Assembly: GCF_001983165.1 (NCBI RefSeq)
Contig: NZ_MNPU01000012.1
Span: forward strand, 1-64,000
Reading direction: 5' to 3'
DNA: 64,000 nucleotides
Source of the DNA: Pseudomonas gessardii
Lineage (GTDB): Bacteria; Pseudomonadota; Gammaproteobacteria; Pseudomonadales; Pseudomonadaceae
Position 1 is the first letter of the stretch; the number at the start of each line of letters is the position of its first letter. The position numbers and the translations under genes are program-made. A model generated the notes under the pieces. The model worked only from the letters and a program-made list of their open reading frames with translations, was not told where the DNA came from and searched no databases. Shown here piece by piece: positions 1 to 9,761 of this stretch.

Positions 1-112
1 TTGGTAACTTCTTGAAGATCGTTTTGGAGGGGCATGAAACGAACTCATAAAAACAGAGCCCGTTTCTATTATTGCTTGGCGGAGAAGTCAATTTCTTAAC
101 TGACTGGCATTA

Positions 113-194
113 GGGCTTGCCCGCGATAGCGGTGGGTCAGTTAATGCAACTCTGACTGACACACCGCTATCGCGGGCAAGCCCGCTCCCACAGG
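113..194. repeat. REPIN-type inverted REP pair
   Basis: Two REP cores face each other: GGGCTTGCCCGCGATAGCGG on the left and its reverse complement ending in GCTCCCACAG on the right, with a short central spacer. The same core recurs more than ten times in the window. It lies past the 3' end of the YceH gene, where such pairs often act as RNA hairpins. Confidence 0.85.
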
Positions 195-220
195 GGATCT
201 GCGCTTAACTGATCGGCATT

Positions 221-317
221 AGGGCTTGCCCGCGATGACGGAGTGTCAGCCAACTATTTATTAACTGATCCACCGCTATCGCGAGCAAGCCCGCTCCCAC
301 ACAAGCCCGCTCCCACA
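221..317. repeat. Second REPIN copy with a duplicated right edge
   Basis: A second inverted REP pair follows the first after about 25 bases. Its left arm reads CGATGACGG instead of CGATAGCGG, and its right arm uses GCGAGCAAGC, so the two arms are not perfectly matched. The last 17 bases (about 301-317) repeat the edge ACAAGCCCGCTCCCACA in tandem, which looks like a slippage or a partial third copy. The two pairs make a small REP cluster immediately downstream of the YceH gene. Confidence 0.8.
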
Positions 318-330
318 AGGGACAAGGTGT

Positions 331-981
331 TTATTCGAGACGGGACAGGCGCTCTTCCAGCGCCGCAATCCGCGCCTCCAGCTCCTCGATGCGTTCCAGG
401 GAAACCCCGCTGCCAGCGCTGCTGCGCTCCACCGGGCTACCCCGGGCCGCCAGGATCGCCTCGATATCCGCCGGGTCGCCCAGGGAGTGGGTGTAGCGGT
501 CTTCGCGCTGGCCTGCCTGCTTGGGCACCAGCACCGCCAGATCGCGAGCGATCAGGCGTTCGAGTTGATGCACCACTTGCTCGGCATCTTCAAAATCATG
601 CATGCGCCCGCTGCGGGTCAGCAGTTCATTGACCGTCTGCGGGCCACGCAGAAACAGCAGGCCGGTCAGAATCACCTGCGCCGGCACCAGTTCCAGGGCC
701 TTGTCCACCCGGTGTTCCCAGCGGTCGGCGCGACTGCCCATCACCAGCTTGGTAAAACCACGGCCTTCCAGGGCGCGCAGACTCTGGCCGACCTGGCCCT
801 GGCTGAGGTTCATCACCGGTTCGCGGCTGGTTTTCTGGTTGCAGGCCAGCACCAGGGCATTGAGGGTCAGCGGGTAGGTTTCCGGGTTGGTGGCCTGCTT
901 CTCGATCAGGCAGCCCAGGACGCGGATTTCCGTGCTGTTGAGGCGCGGCTCGGAGGAAGTGGTGTCGTGCTCGGTGGTCAT
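331..981 (-). CDS. YceH family protein (DUF480)
   Basis: About 216 residues, the usual size of the YceH/DUF480 family. These proteins are predicted to be tandem winged-helix folds of unknown role. The opening [20 protein letters not shown] and the following [20 protein letters not shown] are the family hallmark. The C-terminus ends in a short coiled coil (about 195-215, [19 protein letters not shown]). I place the start at the ATG at 981 because AGGGAAAG lies just upstream; an in-frame start nine codons earlier is possible. It is transcribed alone and diverges from the DUF1993 gene. The family call is firm, the function unknown. Confidence 0.9.
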   Translation of the reverse strand: MTTEHDTTSSEPRLNSTEIRVLGCLIEKQATNPETYPLTLNALVLACNQKTSREPVMNLSQGQVGQSLRALEGRGFTKLVMGSRADRWEHRVDKALELVPAQVILTGLLFLRGPQTVNELLTRSGRMHDFEDAEQVVHQLERLIARDLAVLVPKQAGQREDRYTHSLGDPADIEAILAARGSPVERSSAGSGVSLERIEELEARIAALEERLSRLE

Positions 982-1096
982 CGCGCTTTCCCTATGCAGT
1001 GAGCCCACTAGCCTAATCCCGAAAAAATAAAAGACAAGCAGCGCGCATGGCTATAATCGCCGCTGTTCAAACCCTGTCACCACTGTCGAGACTGCC

Positions 1097-1606
1097 ATGA
1101 CTATTTCCCTGTACGCCGCTTCCCTCCCGGTCTTCAAGCAAATGCTCAACGCCCTGAGCGATGTGCTGAACAAGGCCGAGGCCCACGCCAGCGCCAAGAA
1201 TATCGACCCGAACGCCTTGCTGCAGGCACGCCTGTACCCGGATATGTTTCCGCTGGTGCGCCAGGTACAGATTGCCGTGGATTTTGCCAAGGGCGTTTCC
1301 GCACGCCTGGCCGAGATTGAAGTGCCGAAATACGAAGACACCGAAGTCACCTTCGCCGACCTGCAAGCGCTGATCGCCAAGGTCCTGGCCTTTATCGACA
1401 CCATCGCCCCGGCACAGGTCGACGGCAAGGAAGGCATCGAGATCGTTACCCGTCCGGGCACCCCTAAAGAGAAGCGCTTCAGCGGCCAGTCCTACCTGCT
1501 GACCTACGGCCTGCCGCAGTTCTTCTTCCACGTCACCACTGCCTACGCCTTGCTGCGTCATAACGGTGTGGAAGTGGGCAAGCGTGACTACATGGGCGCG
1601 TTCTAA
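1097..1606 (+). CDS. DUF1993 family protein
   Basis: A 169-residue soluble protein matching the DUF1993 family, an alpha-helical bundle of DinB-like size with no settled function. The N-terminus (MTISLYAASLPVFKQMLNAL) and the LYPDMFPLVRQVQIAVDFAKG segment are typical. The C-terminal part contains the conserved SYLLTYGLPQFFFHVTTAYALLRH stretch (about 135-158). It is a single gene, divergent from the YceH gene upstream and convergent with sstT downstream, separated from the latter by a palindromic hairpin. No metal-binding triad could be assigned with confidence. Confidence 0.85.
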   Translation: MTISLYAASLPVFKQMLNALSDVLNKAEAHASAKNIDPNALLQARLYPDMFPLVRQVQIAVDFAKGVSARLAEIEVPKYEDTEVTFADLQALIAKVLAFIDTIAPAQVDGKEGIEIVTRPGTPKEKRFSGQSYLLTYGLPQFFFHVTTAYALLRHNGVEVGKRDYMGAF

Positions 1607-1631
1607 GCCCTGAGTAACACTGCAAAAAAAT

Positions 1632-1653
1632 GTGGGAGCTGGCCAGCTCCCAC
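1632..1653. terminator. Palindromic hairpin between convergent genes
   Basis: A perfect 22-base palindrome with half-site GTGGGAGCTGG sits 26 bases after the DUF1993 stop and 18 bases from the sstT stop. Seven A residues precede it, so on the minus strand it has the layout of a stem followed by a T-run. It shares its sequence with the outer edge of the REP elements. It probably ends transcription of sstT and perhaps of both genes. Confidence 0.65.
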
Positions 1654-1670
1654 CTGCTTACCGCGTTGTG

Positions 1671-2894
1671 TCAGGCCGGGTTCTTGTCTTCCTGGCCCAG
1701 GCACGCCGCTGCGGTGAACAACACGTCGGTAGACGAGTTCAGCGCGGTTTCCGCCGAATCCTGCAACACCCCGATAATGAAGCCCACGGCCACCACCTGC
1801 ATGGCGATTTCACTCGGAATGCCGAACAGGCTGCACGCCAACGGAATCAGCAGCAACGAGCCACCGGCCACACCCGACGCGCCACACGCACAGATCGCCG
1901 CCACCACACTGAGCAGCACGGCGGTCGGCAAGTCGACGGCAATGCCCAAGGTATGCACGGCCGCCAGGGTCAGCACAGTGATGGTGATGGCGGCGCCGGC
2001 CATGTTGATGGTCGCCCCCAACGGGATCGATACCGAATAGGTGTCTTCGTGCAGGCCCAGGCGCTCACTCAAGGCCAGGTTGACCGGGATATTGGCCGCC
2101 GAACTGCGCGTGAAAAACGCCGTGATCCCGCTTTCACGCAGGCACAACAACACCAGCGGGTAGGGGTTGCGACGCAATTTCCAGAACACGATCGCCGGGT
2201 TGACCACCAGGGCCACGAACAGCATGCAGCCGATCAACACCAGCAACAGGTGCGCATAGCCCAGCAGTGCATCGAAACCAGAGGCGGCAAGGGTCGAGGC
2301 CACCAGGCCGAAAATCCCCAGCGGTGCGAAGCGAATCACCACGCGCACAATCAGCGTGACGCCGTTGGACAGGTCGTCCAATACGGTGCGGGTGGTTTGC
2401 CCGGCATGGCGGATCGCGATGCCCATGCCGATGGCCCAGGCCAGGATGCCGATGAAGTTGGCGTTCATCAGCGCGCTGACGGGGTTGTCCACCACGCTGA
2501 GCAGCAGGCTCTGCAGCACTTCGCCGATCCCGCCAGGGGCGCTGATGGCCACGTCATGGGTGCTGAGCACCAGGTTCGACGGGAAGAGGGTGCTGGCAAT
2601 CACCGCGACCACCGCCGCCGAAAAGGTGCCCAGCAGGTACAGGAACAGGATCGGCCGGATATGGGTTTCCTGGCCATGCTTGTGGTTGGCTATCGAGGCC
2701 ATCACCAGCACAAACACCAGGATCGGTGCCACGGCCTTGAGCGCCGAGACAAAGACCTTGCCGATAAACGCGGTAGACAAGGCAGCACTGGGCGACAGCA
2801 GGGCCAGTAAAATGCCCGCGATCAGGCCGATGACAATTTGGGTCACCAGGCTGACGCGCAGCAGGCGTTGAAACAGCGAAGGGGCAGCAGTCAT
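1671..2894 (-). CDS. sstT: Sodium:serine/threonine symporter SstT
   Basis: A 407-residue inner-membrane carrier of the dicarboxylate/amino acid:cation symporter family that couples serine and threonine uptake to sodium entry. Eight or more hydrophobic segments are visible. Diagnostic stretches include [19 protein letters not shown] (about 275-295) and [20 protein letters not shown] (about 305-325), which form the substrate and sodium binding hairpin and TM7 region, and the C-terminal [24 protein letters not shown]. The start at 2894 gives the family length of about 410; an upstream in-frame extension of 35 codons lacks any such character and is rejected. The Shine-Dalgarno (GAGA) is weak. The gene stands alone. 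Confidence 0.95.
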   Translation of the reverse strand: MTAAPSLFQRLLRVSLVTQIVIGLIAGILLALLSPSAALSTAFIGKVFVSALKAVAPILVFVLVMASIANHKHGQETHIRPILFLYLLGTFSAAVVAVIASTLFPSNLVLSTHDVAISAPGGIGEVLQSLLLSVVDNPVSALMNANFIGILAWAIGMGIAIRHAGQTTRTVLDDLSNGVTLIVRVVIRFAPLGIFGLVASTLAASGFDALLGYAHLLLVLIGCMLFVALVVNPAIVFWKLRRNPYPLVLLCLRESGITAFFTRSSAANIPVNLALSERLGLHEDTYSVSIPLGATINMAGAAITITVLTLAAVHTLGIAVDLPTAVLLSVVAAICACGASGVAGGSLLLIPLACSLFGIPSEIAMQVVAVGFIIGVLQDSAETALNSSTDVLFTAAACLGQEDKNPA

Positions 2895-3086
2895 AAAGAG
2901 TGTCTCTAGTTTTTTTAATGTGTACAGCGCTATGCAGGGCGCGAAGTCTAACATGCTGTAGGAATTATCCTGTTCGTTGCGGCATTCAGTCGCCGTCACA
3001 TTCTGTTAAGATTCGCCATCCTCTTCTTATCTCTCTGCCAGCGGGCCCTTGGGCCAGCGCTGGCGTCGCCGTTTCTGGAGTTGTGC

Positions 3087-4241
3087 ATGTTGTTGCCCAT
3101 CCTGCTGCTGTCCGCAGCCGGTTTTACGGTGTTGACCACCGAATTTGTCATCGTCGGCCTGTTGCCCTCCATTGCCCGTGACCTGGAAGTCAGCGTGTCC
3201 CAGGCCGGGCTGCTGGTGACCCTGTTTGCCTTCACCGTGGCGGCGTTCGGGCCGTTTCTTACCGCATATTTCGCGCGTTTCGAGCGCAAGCGCCTGTTTA
3301 TCAGCATTCTGTTGATGTTCGGCGCGGCCAATGCCCTGGCGGCCCTGGCGCCGACTATCTGGGTGATGGCCGTGGCCCGCCTGATTCCCGCCCTGGGGCT
3401 GCCGGTGTTCTGGGCCCTGGCCAGTGAAACGGCGGTGGATATCGTCGGGCCGGACTACGCCGGCCGGGCAATTGCCAAGATCGGTTTCGGCATTGTCTGT
3501 GCCACCGTGTTCGGCATTCCGGTGGGCACCCTGATCTCCGACATGTTCGGCTGGCGCAGCGCCTTTGGCATTCTCGCCGGGGTGGCGCTGCTCAAGGCGT
3601 TGCTGCTGTTGATTTACCTGCCGGCGACCACGCTGAAGAAAGACCCCGTGACCCTGCGCTCGCAGTTCAAGATCCTGCGCAACCCGTTGATGCAGGGCCA
3701 CGTACTGCTGTCGATCCTGGTATTTAGCGGCATGTTCACCGCTTATACCTACCTGGCGGACATTCTCGAGCGCCTGGCCGGTTTCGATGGCACCCTGGTG
3801 GGCTGGTGCCTGATGGGCTTTGGCGCCGTCGGCCTGATTGGCAATTCCCTGGGCGGACGCATGGTCGACAAGCATCCGCTGATCGCGTCCATGGTGTTCT
3901 GCGGCTTTATGATCGCCGGCATGGTGGCGCTGGTCCCGGCGATCCACTCCACCCTCGGCCTGGCGGCAGCCATGGCTGTCTGGGGCGTGACCCAGGCGGC
4001 GCTGTTCCTGGTCAGCCATGTGCGGCTGATGAAGGCGGCGCCCCATGCGCCGGCATTTGCCGCGTCCTTGAACATTGCCGGGGCCAACCTGGGCATCGGC
4101 CTGGGCGCCATGGTCGGCGGGCGGGTGATCGACACCCTGGGCCTGGGCAGCCTGGGGTTCGCCGCGTCGGGGTTTATCCTGCTGTCGATCCTCCTGGCCC
4201 TGTGGTTGATGACCGCCAAGACCCGGGTCGCCTGTGCCTAG
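3087..4241 (+). CDS. MFS transporter (drug:H+ antiporter-1 type)
   Basis: A roughly 384-residue protein with 12 predicted membrane helices of the major facilitator superfamily. TTEFVIVGLLPSIARDLEVS after helix 1 is typical of the DHA1/arabinose-efflux (YdhP/SotB-like) subgroup that exports small molecules such as drugs or sugars. The ATG at 3087 is preceded by CTGGAG at good spacing, so it is preferred over a TTG two codons earlier. Its last bases overlap the last bases of the convergent NhaR-type gene. The substrate cannot be read from the sequence. Confidence 0.88.
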   Translation: MLLPILLLSAAGFTVLTTEFVIVGLLPSIARDLEVSVSQAGLLVTLFAFTVAAFGPFLTAYFARFERKRLFISILLMFGAANALAALAPTIWVMAVARLIPALGLPVFWALASETAVDIVGPDYAGRAIAKIGFGIVCATVFGIPVGTLISDMFGWRSAFGILAGVALLKALLLLIYLPATTLKKDPVTLRSQFKILRNPLMQGHVLLSILVFSGMFTAYTYLADILERLAGFDGTLVGWCLMGFGAVGLIGNSLGGRMVDKHPLIASMVFCGFMIAGMVALVPAIHSTLGLAAAMAVWGVTQAALFLVSHVRLMKAAPHAPAFAASLNIAGANLGIGLGAMVGGRVIDTLGLGSLGFAASGFILLSILLALWLMTAKTRVACA

Positions 4242-5143
4242 GCCGGCAACGCGGTAAACAGCTCGCGGCGGGCGCCTTCGGTAATCGCAACGATGCCGGG
4301 GTGCTTGACCTTGCGCTCTACCGAGATGGCATAGAACGACTCGGTGACCGCGTCCGTCTGGCCAATCAAGGCCACGCCGTATTGGCGCAGCACTTCTTCG
4401 GCAATCACGCTGGGGGCAATGAAAATCCCGCTGCCGGACTGGCCAAAGGCTTGCATCAAGGCGCTGTCGTCGAATTCGCCGATGATCTTCGGGCGGATCT
4501 GCTGCTCGGCGAACCAGCGCTGCAAACGGCTGCGCACCACGGTTTCTGCACCGGGAATCAACAGTGGCGCACCGTGCAGGCATTGTGGGAAATCGCCGCC
4601 ATGCAGGTCCGCCAAAGCCTGGGTGGCGAAGAAACTGATGCCACATTCCCCCAGCTTCTGGCTGTAGCCCTTGATATCCAGGTGCGTCGGCATCGGGCTG
4701 TCGGAAATCACCAAGTCCAGGCGCTGGATCGCCAGGTCGGCCAGCAGCCGTTCGAGTTTGTCTTCGCGGCAGGTAATGCGCAGTGGCTCGCTTAACTCCA
4801 TGGTCGGCGCGATCAGGCGGTAGACGATGGACTTGGGCACCACGTCCGCCACGCCGACGCGAAAGACAATCTGTTGTTCATGGGGCTGGGCGCGCAACAT
4901 GGCTTCCAGCTCGTTGCCGGTCTGGAACATCTGCTCGGCATAGGGCAGGGCCTGGCGCCCGGCCTCGGTCAGCTCCAGCTGGCGGCCGACGCGTTGAAAC
5001 AGGGCGATACCAAAGGTCTGCTCCAGCAGGCTGATTTGCCCGCTGATGGTCTGCGGCGTGAGGTTCAGTTGCTCGCACGCACGCACGATGCTGCCGGTCT
5101 TGGCGACCACCCAGAAGTAGTGCAGTTGTCGGTAATTGAGCAT
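4238..5143 (-). CDS. nhaR: LysR-type activator, NhaR family
   Basis: A 301-residue LysR-type regulator. The N-terminal helix-turn-helix begins MLNYRQLHYFWVVAKTGSIV and includes LTPQTISGQISLLEQ (about 29-43), close to the E. coli NhaR opening as I recall it. The effector-domain segments LDLVISDSPMPT and LGEFDDSALMQAFG also match NhaR. NhaR responds to sodium ions and activates nhaA in enterobacteria; in pseudomonads the target set is less clear. It converges on the MFS gene with a 4-base overlap of ends and diverges from the lipoprotein gene, so it could control either. A small inverted repeat lies just upstream of its start. Confidence 0.82.
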   Translation of the reverse strand: MLNYRQLHYFWVVAKTGSIVRACEQLNLTPQTISGQISLLEQTFGIALFQRVGRQLELTEAGRQALPYAEQMFQTGNELEAMLRAQPHEQQIVFRVGVADVVPKSIVYRLIAPTMELSEPLRITCREDKLERLLADLAIQRLDLVISDSPMPTHLDIKGYSQKLGECGISFFATQALADLHGGDFPQCLHGAPLLIPGAETVVRSRLQRWFAEQQIRPKIIGEFDDSALMQAFGQSGSGIFIAPSVIAEEVLRQYGVALIGQTDAVTESFYAISVERKVKHPGIVAITEGARRELFTALPA

Positions 5144-5153
5144 GGCGACCGTT

Positions 5154-5172
5154 ACTTCGTAAAAACCGAAGT
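5154..5172. promoter_or_regulatory. Inverted repeat upstream of the NhaR-type gene
   Basis: ACTTCG and CGAAGT form an inverted repeat separated by seven A/T-rich bases, ending about 10 bases from the NhaR start codon. The region is AT-rich and holds the divergent promoters of the regulator and the small lipoprotein gene. An autoregulatory site is plausible, but this rests on symmetry alone. Confidence 0.3.
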
Positions 5173-5277
5173 ATACGCGATAAAAATACGAATTTTACTG
5201 AAGTGTTCACCTGCATAGAATGCCTCGCTATCGCGGGGCCACTACTTGTGCCCAATGGTTCTAACGAGGAATACATC

Positions 5278-5529
5278 ATGAAACTCAATTCTTTCGGTGC
5301 GGCATCGTTGCTTGCGCTTTCATTAGTGATGATCAGCGGCTGCGATCAGGTCGAAAAAAGCACGCAGCAAGTCCTGGACAAAGCCAGTGAGTCGGCCAAG
5401 CAAGCGATCGACGACACCCAAAAGGCTGCCGAGCAGGCATTGAGTGAAGCGACACAAGGCCTGATCAGCCCAGAAAAAAAGGACGATCAGGAAACTAAAG
5501 AGTCTGAATCGAACACCAAAGAAACTTAA
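5278..5529 (+). CDS. Small lipoprotein with helical repeat
   Basis: An 83-residue secreted lipoprotein. A short signal peptide ends in the lipobox-like MISGC (Cys about 22). The mature part is a charged, Ala-rich amphipathic helix (VEKSTQQVLDKASESAKQ, TQKAAEQALSEATQG) followed by a hydrophilic Lys/Glu tail, suggesting a coiled or periplasm-spanning helix. The start at 5278 follows ACGAGGAA and begins the signal peptide exactly. No family was recognised. It precedes terC by 28 bases and may be co-transcribed with it. Confidence 0.75.
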   Translation: MKLNSFGAASLLALSLVMISGCDQVEKSTQQVLDKASESAKQAIDDTQKAAEQALSEATQGLISPEKKDDQETKESESNTKET

Positions 5530-5557
5530 TCTCCCAGCACAACGTCAGGACTGACCT

Positions 5558-6307
5558 ATGGATTACCTTTTACAACTGGCCGCCAGCCCCACTGCCTGGG
5601 TGGCGCTGGCAACCCTGATCGTCATGGAAATCGTGCTGGGGATCGACAACCTGATCTTCATCTCGATCCTCACCAACAAGCTGCCGGAGCAGCACCGGGC
5701 CAAGGCACGGCGCATCGGCATCAGCATGGCGCTGATCCTGCGCCTGGGCCTGTTGAGCACCATCGCGTTTATTGTGCAACTGACGGCGCCGGTGTTTGAA
5801 GTGTTCGGCCAGGCGTTTTCGTGGAAGGACATGATTCTGATCGCCGGTGGCCTGTTCCTGGTGTGGAAGGCGACGACCGAGATCCACCACAGCATGGACC
5901 CGGAGCCCGAAGAGAAGGCCAGCGTCGGCAATACAGTGGCGATCGGCTTCGCCGCCGCGATCGGGCAGATCCTGTTGCTCGACCTGGTGTTTTCCATCGA
6001 CAGCATCATCACCGCCGTGGGCATGACCGAGCACTTGCCGATCATGATCATTGCCGTGGTGACCTCGGTGATCGTGATGCTGGTGGCGGCTGAACCCCTG
6101 GCCAAGTTCATCAACGACAACCCGACCGTGGTCATGCTGGCCCTGGGCTTCTTGATCATGATCGGCATGACTTTGATCGCCGAAGGCTTCGGTGCCCATG
6201 TGCCGAAAGGCTACGTGTACGCGGCCATGGCGTTCTCGGCTGCCATCGAGTGCCTGAACATTGCACGGCGCAATCGGCACAAGCGTTTGCTCGCTGCCCG
6301 CCAGTAA
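5558..6307 (+). CDS. TerC family integral membrane protein
   Basis: A 249-residue inner-membrane protein of the TerC/YgdQ family with about seven helices. The two internally related motifs EIVLGIDN (about 25-32) and DLVFSIDS (about 145-152) carry the acidic residues thought to handle a metal ion. TerC-like proteins are associated with tellurite resistance or manganese export; the short YgdQ/YoaE-like members have no proven substrate. It follows the small lipoprotein gene closely and is ended by a clear intrinsic terminator. Confidence 0.88.
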   Translation: MDYLLQLAASPTAWVALATLIVMEIVLGIDNLIFISILTNKLPEQHRAKARRIGISMALILRLGLLSTIAFIVQLTAPVFEVFGQAFSWKDMILIAGGLFLVWKATTEIHHSMDPEPEEKASVGNTVAIGFAAAIGQILLLDLVFSIDSIITAVGMTEHLPIMIIAVVTSVIVMLVAAEPLAKFINDNPTVVMLALGFLIMIGMTLIAEGFGAHVPKGYVYAAMAFSAAIECLNIARRNRHKRLLAARQ

Positions 6308-6320
6308 TCGCCAGGCCCCC

Positions 6321-6358
6321 AAGGCCGGCTGCGCTCACAAGAGCCCAGCCGGCCTTTT
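6321..6358 (+). terminator. Intrinsic terminator after terC
   Basis: AAGGCCGGCTG pairs with CAGCCGGCCTT across a 14-base loop and is followed by four T residues. It separates the terC transcription unit from selD, whose start codon lies about 45 bases further on. Confidence 0.8.
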
Positions 6359-6401
6359 GCTGTCTGTTAGAATCCCCGCACTTGATAGCTTGAGGTCCAC
6401 C

Positions 6402-7436
6402 ATGAACGAGCCGATTCGCCTGACCCAGTACAGCCACGGTGCCGGTTGCGGCTGCAAGATTTCGCCGCAGGTGCTGGAAGTGATCCTCGCCGGCAGCGGC
6501 GCGCAGAACCTCGACCCCAAGCTCTGGGTGGGCAATGCCTCGCGGGACGACGCGGCGGTGTACGCCATCGATGACGAGCGCGGGGTGGTGTCCACCACCG
6601 ACTTTTTCATGCCGATCGTCGATGATCCCTTCGATTTCGGGCGCATTGCCGCCACCAACGCCATCAGCGATATCTACGCCATGGGCGGCGATCCGTTGAT
6701 GGCCATCGCCATTCTCGGCTGGCCGGTCAATGTGCTGGCCCCGGAAATCGCCCGGGAAGTGATTCGCGGTGGCCGCTCGGTGTGCGACGCGGCGGGCATT
6801 CCCCTGGCCGGCGGTCATTCCATCGACGCCCCGGAGCCGATCTTCGGCCTGGCCGTCACCGGGCTGGTGCACAAGCGCCATATGAAGCGCAACGACACCG
6901 CCACCGCCGGCTGCCGCCTGTACCTGACTAAACCCCTGGGCATCGGCATCCTCACCACGGCCGAGAAGAAGGGCAAACTGCGCGAATCCGATATCGGCCT
7001 GGCGCGGGACTGGATGTGCACCCTCAACACGCCCGGCAGCCGTTTTGGCAAGCTGGCCGGCGTTACCGCCATGACCGACGTGACCGGTTTCGGCCTGCTC
7101 GGGCACCTGGTGGAAATGGCGGACGGCAGCGGGTTGACCGCGCTTATCGAATACGAAAAAGTCCCACGCCTGCCAGGGGTCGAGTACTACCTGGACCAGG
7201 GCTGCGTGCCCGGTGGTACGTTGCGCAATTTCGACAGCTATGCCAGCCAGTTGGGCCGTCTCACCGAGTTGCACAAGCGCGTGCTGTGCGACCCGCAAAC
7301 CAGTGGCGGGCTGTTGGTGGCGGTTACGCCGCAGGGGGAAGCCGAGTTTCTGGCGGCCGCCGCCGAACTGGGGCTGAACCTTGCGCCCATTGGCCAGTTG
7401 GTTGAGCGACAGAGCAACGCGGTAGAGGTGTCTTGA
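6402..7436 (+). CDS. selD: Selenide, water dikinase
   Basis: A 344-residue enzyme that makes selenophosphate from selenide and ATP, the selenium donor for selenocysteine and 2-selenouridine. The active-site segment SHGAGCGCK gives Cys16, Cys18 and Lys19, so this is the cysteine form, not a selenoprotein. The ATP/Mg sites [22 protein letters not shown] and [11 protein letters not shown] are intact, as is the C-terminal [10 protein letters not shown]. The start at 6402 matches the family N-terminus ([13 protein letters not shown]). It overlaps mnmH by one base (TGATG), so the two are translationally coupled. Confidence 0.97.
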   Translation: MNEPIRLTQYSHGAGCGCKISPQVLEVILAGSGAQNLDPKLWVGNASRDDAAVYAIDDERGVVSTTDFFMPIVDDPFDFGRIAATNAISDIYAMGGDPLMAIAILGWPVNVLAPEIAREVIRGGRSVCDAAGIPLAGGHSIDAPEPIFGLAVTGLVHKRHMKRNDTATAGCRLYLTKPLGIGILTTAEKKGKLRESDIGLARDWMCTLNTPGSRFGKLAGVTAMTDVTGFGLLGHLVEMADGSGLTALIEYEKVPRLPGVEYYLDQGCVPGGTLRNFDSYASQLGRLTELHKRVLCDPQTSGGLLVAVTPQGEAEFLAAAAELGLNLAPIGQLVERQSNAVEVS

Positions 7437-8536
7437 TGCCCATCGACATCACCGATTACCGCGACATCTTTCTCAATGACCGGCCGATGATGGATACCCG
7501 TGCCCCGGTCGAATTCGTCAAGGGCGCGTTCCCTGGCGTGGTCAACCTGCCCTTGATGAACGACGACGAACGCCAGCGGGTAGGCACTTGCTATAAGCAG
7601 CAGGGGCAGCAGGCGGCGATTGTGCTGGGGCATCAGTTGGTCAGTGGCGCGACGTTGCAGGAGCGGCTGGCGCGCTGGGCCGCGTTTGCCCGGGCCAACC
7701 CTGACGGTTACCTGTATTGCTTCCGGGGCGGCTTGCGCTCGCACTTGGTGCAGAAGGTGCTCAAGGACGAGGCGGGCATCGACTATCCGCGGGTCGGCGG
7801 TGGCTACAAGGCCATGCGTACCTTCTTGCTGGAGACCGTGGACCAGGCGGTCGAGCAATGCGATTTTGTGTTGCTGGGTGGCCTGACCGGCAGTGGCAAG
7901 ACCGAGGTGCTCCATCAGTTGCACAATGGCCTGGACCTGGAGGGCCATGCCAATCACCGGGGTTCCAGCTTTGGCAAGCGTGCCACGGGCCAGCCGTCGA
8001 ATATCGATTTTGAAAACCGCCTGGCGGTGGACGTGCTGAAAAAGCGCGCGCGGGGTATCGAGCAGTTTGTGCTTGAGGACGAAAGCCGCATGATCGGCAG
8101 CTGCGCCTTGCCGCTGAACCTGCACCGGGGCATGCAGGCGTATCCGATGGTATGGCTGGAAGAGAGCCTGGAAAACCGCGTCGAGCGGGTCCTGCGCGAC
8201 TATGTCATTGACCTGTGCGCGCAATTCAACGCCGAGTTTGGCGAAGCGGGGTTCACCCTGTTTGCCGAGCGCCTGGTGCAGAGCCTGGCCAATATCCACA
8301 AGCGTCTGGGTGGGGAGCGCTACCAGCGCTTGCACGGGCTGATGCAGGAAGCCCTGGCCGAGCAGGCCCGCTCGGGGAACGTGGATTTGCATCGCGGGTG
8401 GATTGTCGGGCTGCGCGAGTACTACGACCCGATGTACGCGTTCCAGCGTGAGAAGAAGGGCGCGCGGATCGAGTTTGCCGGGGAGCAGGCGGCGGTGCTG
8501 GAGTATTTGCGCGAGCGCGCTGCCCGGCGCGGGTGA
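7436..8536 (+). CDS. mnmH: tRNA 2-selenouridine synthase
   Basis: A 366-residue protein (also called SelU/YbbB) that swaps sulfur for selenium in the wobble 2-thiouridine of Lys, Glu and Gln tRNAs, using selenophosphate from SelD. It has an N-terminal rhodanese domain with Cys95 in YCFRGGLRS and a C-terminal P-loop domain with GGLTGSGKT at about 148-156. The ATG at 7436 overlaps the selD stop and is preferred over a TTG one codon earlier. The pair shows that the organism makes selenonucleoside tRNAs. Selenocysteine machinery is not in this window. Confidence 0.96.
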   Translation: MPIDITDYRDIFLNDRPMMDTRAPVEFVKGAFPGVVNLPLMNDDERQRVGTCYKQQGQQAAIVLGHQLVSGATLQERLARWAAFARANPDGYLYCFRGGLRSHLVQKVLKDEAGIDYPRVGGGYKAMRTFLLETVDQAVEQCDFVLLGGLTGSGKTEVLHQLHNGLDLEGHANHRGSSFGKRATGQPSNIDFENRLAVDVLKKRARGIEQFVLEDESRMIGSCALPLNLHRGMQAYPMVWLEESLENRVERVLRDYVIDLCAQFNAEFGEAGFTLFAERLVQSLANIHKRLGGERYQRLHGLMQEALAEQARSGNVDLHRGWIVGLREYYDPMYAFQREKKGARIEFAGEQAAVLEYLRERAARRG

Positions 8537-8555
8537 TTGGCTGGTTTTCGGGCCC

Positions 8556-8633
8556 TATCGCAGGCAAGCCAGCTCCCACATTTTGAATGTATTCACAGTT
8601 CCAAATGTGGGAGCTGGCTTGCCTGCAATAAGG
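8556..8633. repeat. Inverted REP pair between mnmH and the permease gene
   Basis: CAGGCAAGCCAGCTCCCACA on the left faces TGTGGGAGCTGGCTTGCCTG on the right across about 30 bases. Here the arms point the opposite way from most other copies (tails inward). It lies between two convergent genes and can fold into a long hairpin that would stop transcription from both sides. Confidence 0.85.
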
Positions 8634-8653
8634 CCCTGACAGTCAATCCCTCC

Positions 8654-9709
8654 CTACAGGACGACCACCGCCACCAACCCACACACCACACCCATCAGCA
8701 TGGTCAGCCCGGCCACCGTCACCAGCACCCGCGTATCGAAATCCTTGCGCAGCATCAACAGCGACGGCAGGCTCACACTCGGCAGGGTCATCAAGAGCGC
8801 CACTGCCGGCCCGGTGCCCAGGCCCAGGGCCATCATGGTTTGCACGATGGGAATTTCTGCGGCCGTGGGAATCACAAACAGGGTGCCGACAATCGCCAGC
8901 GGCACCAGCCACAGCAGGCTGTCGGCCATCGCCCCGTCCACATGGGGGAACAGCCACACCCGCGCGGCGCCCAGCAATAGCACCGCCAGGATGTACACCG
9001 GGATGGTGCTCCAGAACAACTGCCACAGGGTCCGCAGCCAGCGGCTGAGGAACGGTTGGGTCTCGGCGCCGCTGACGTTGGCCACGGCCTCCAGCGCCAC
9101 CTGTGGCACCTGCTCCGGCCGGGCGATGCGTTGGGCGACCAGCGCAACGCCAATCACCAGCACGATGCCGGCCACCAGCCGCAGGGCGGCAAAATCCCAG
9201 CCCAGGACAAAGCCCATGAACACCAGGGTCGCCGGGTTGAGCACCGGGTTGGCCATCCAGAATGCCAGGGCGGCGCCCACCGACACTTGCTGGCGGCGCA
9301 TGCCGGCAGCCACTGGCGCAGCGCAGCAACTGCACATCATGCCCGGCAGGGCGAACAGCCCGCCGCGTACCGTGGAGCCCAACCCGGCGCGGCCAAACAG
9401 GCGCAACAGCCAGTCCCGGGGAATCAATACCTGCAACAACGAACCGAGAATCACCGCCAGCACGGCAGCTTTCCAGATCGCCAGGAAATACACCTGGGCA
9501 TAGGCCAGGGCCGCCGCCAAGGGCGAGCCTTGCTGGTCATTGAGAATCGAGTTGCCGATGCTATGGCTATCGGCCGCGACGAAGGCCTTGAAGTAGTAGG
9601 GCGACCACTTCACGTAATACAGGCCGACGCAGGCCACCAACAGGAACAGCGCCGGTTTCCACCAGAAAGACCAGCCGCGTACAGGGCTGGCAGAGGTGAG
9701 GTTAGACAT
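8654..9709 (-). CDS. Cysteine-motif permease (DUF318/YraQ family)
   Basis: About 351 residues with eight or more predicted membrane helices. The segment GLFALPGMMCSCCAAPVAAGMRR with its adjacent cysteines, followed by FWMANPVLNPATLVFMGFVLGW, is the signature of the DUF318/YraQ permeases. Some members are linked to metal or arsenic efflux. A second, degenerate repeat of the motif sits near the C-terminus (VIPTAAEIPIVQTMMALGLGTGPAVALL), as expected for this inverted-repeat fold. The start is uncertain between ATG 9709 and TTG 9715. No metal regulator is adjacent, so the substrate is unknown. Confidence 0.8.
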   Translation of the reverse strand: MSNLTSASPVRGWSFWWKPALFLLVACVGLYYVKWSPYYFKAFVAADSHSIGNSILNDQQGSPLAAALAYAQVYFLAIWKAAVLAVILGSLLQVLIPRDWLLRLFGRAGLGSTVRGGLFALPGMMCSCCAAPVAAGMRRQQVSVGAALAFWMANPVLNPATLVFMGFVLGWDFAALRLVAGIVLVIGVALVAQRIARPEQVPQVALEAVANVSGAETQPFLSRWLRTLWQLFWSTIPVYILAVLLLGAARVWLFPHVDGAMADSLLWLVPLAIVGTLFVIPTAAEIPIVQTMMALGLGTGPAVALLMTLPSVSLPSLLMLRKDFDTRVLVTVAGLTMLMGVVCGLVAVVVL

Positions 9710-9761
9710 GGTCAAGATCCGCAGATAAGTCGATAGCGACGCATCATACGCGGTCCCGGTG

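Noticed and set aside
34..102. A 22-codon frame (MKRTHKNRARFYYCLAEKSIS) after GGAGG at the left end of the window
   Set aside because: Too short and too basic to support alone, spacing to GGAGG is only three bases, and it could be the tail of something outside the window.
1632..1653. Possible REP relic, as well as terminator
   Set aside because: It holds only the outer edge of the REP sequence as a palindrome and lacks the inner core, so I list it as a hairpin terminator, not a REP copy.
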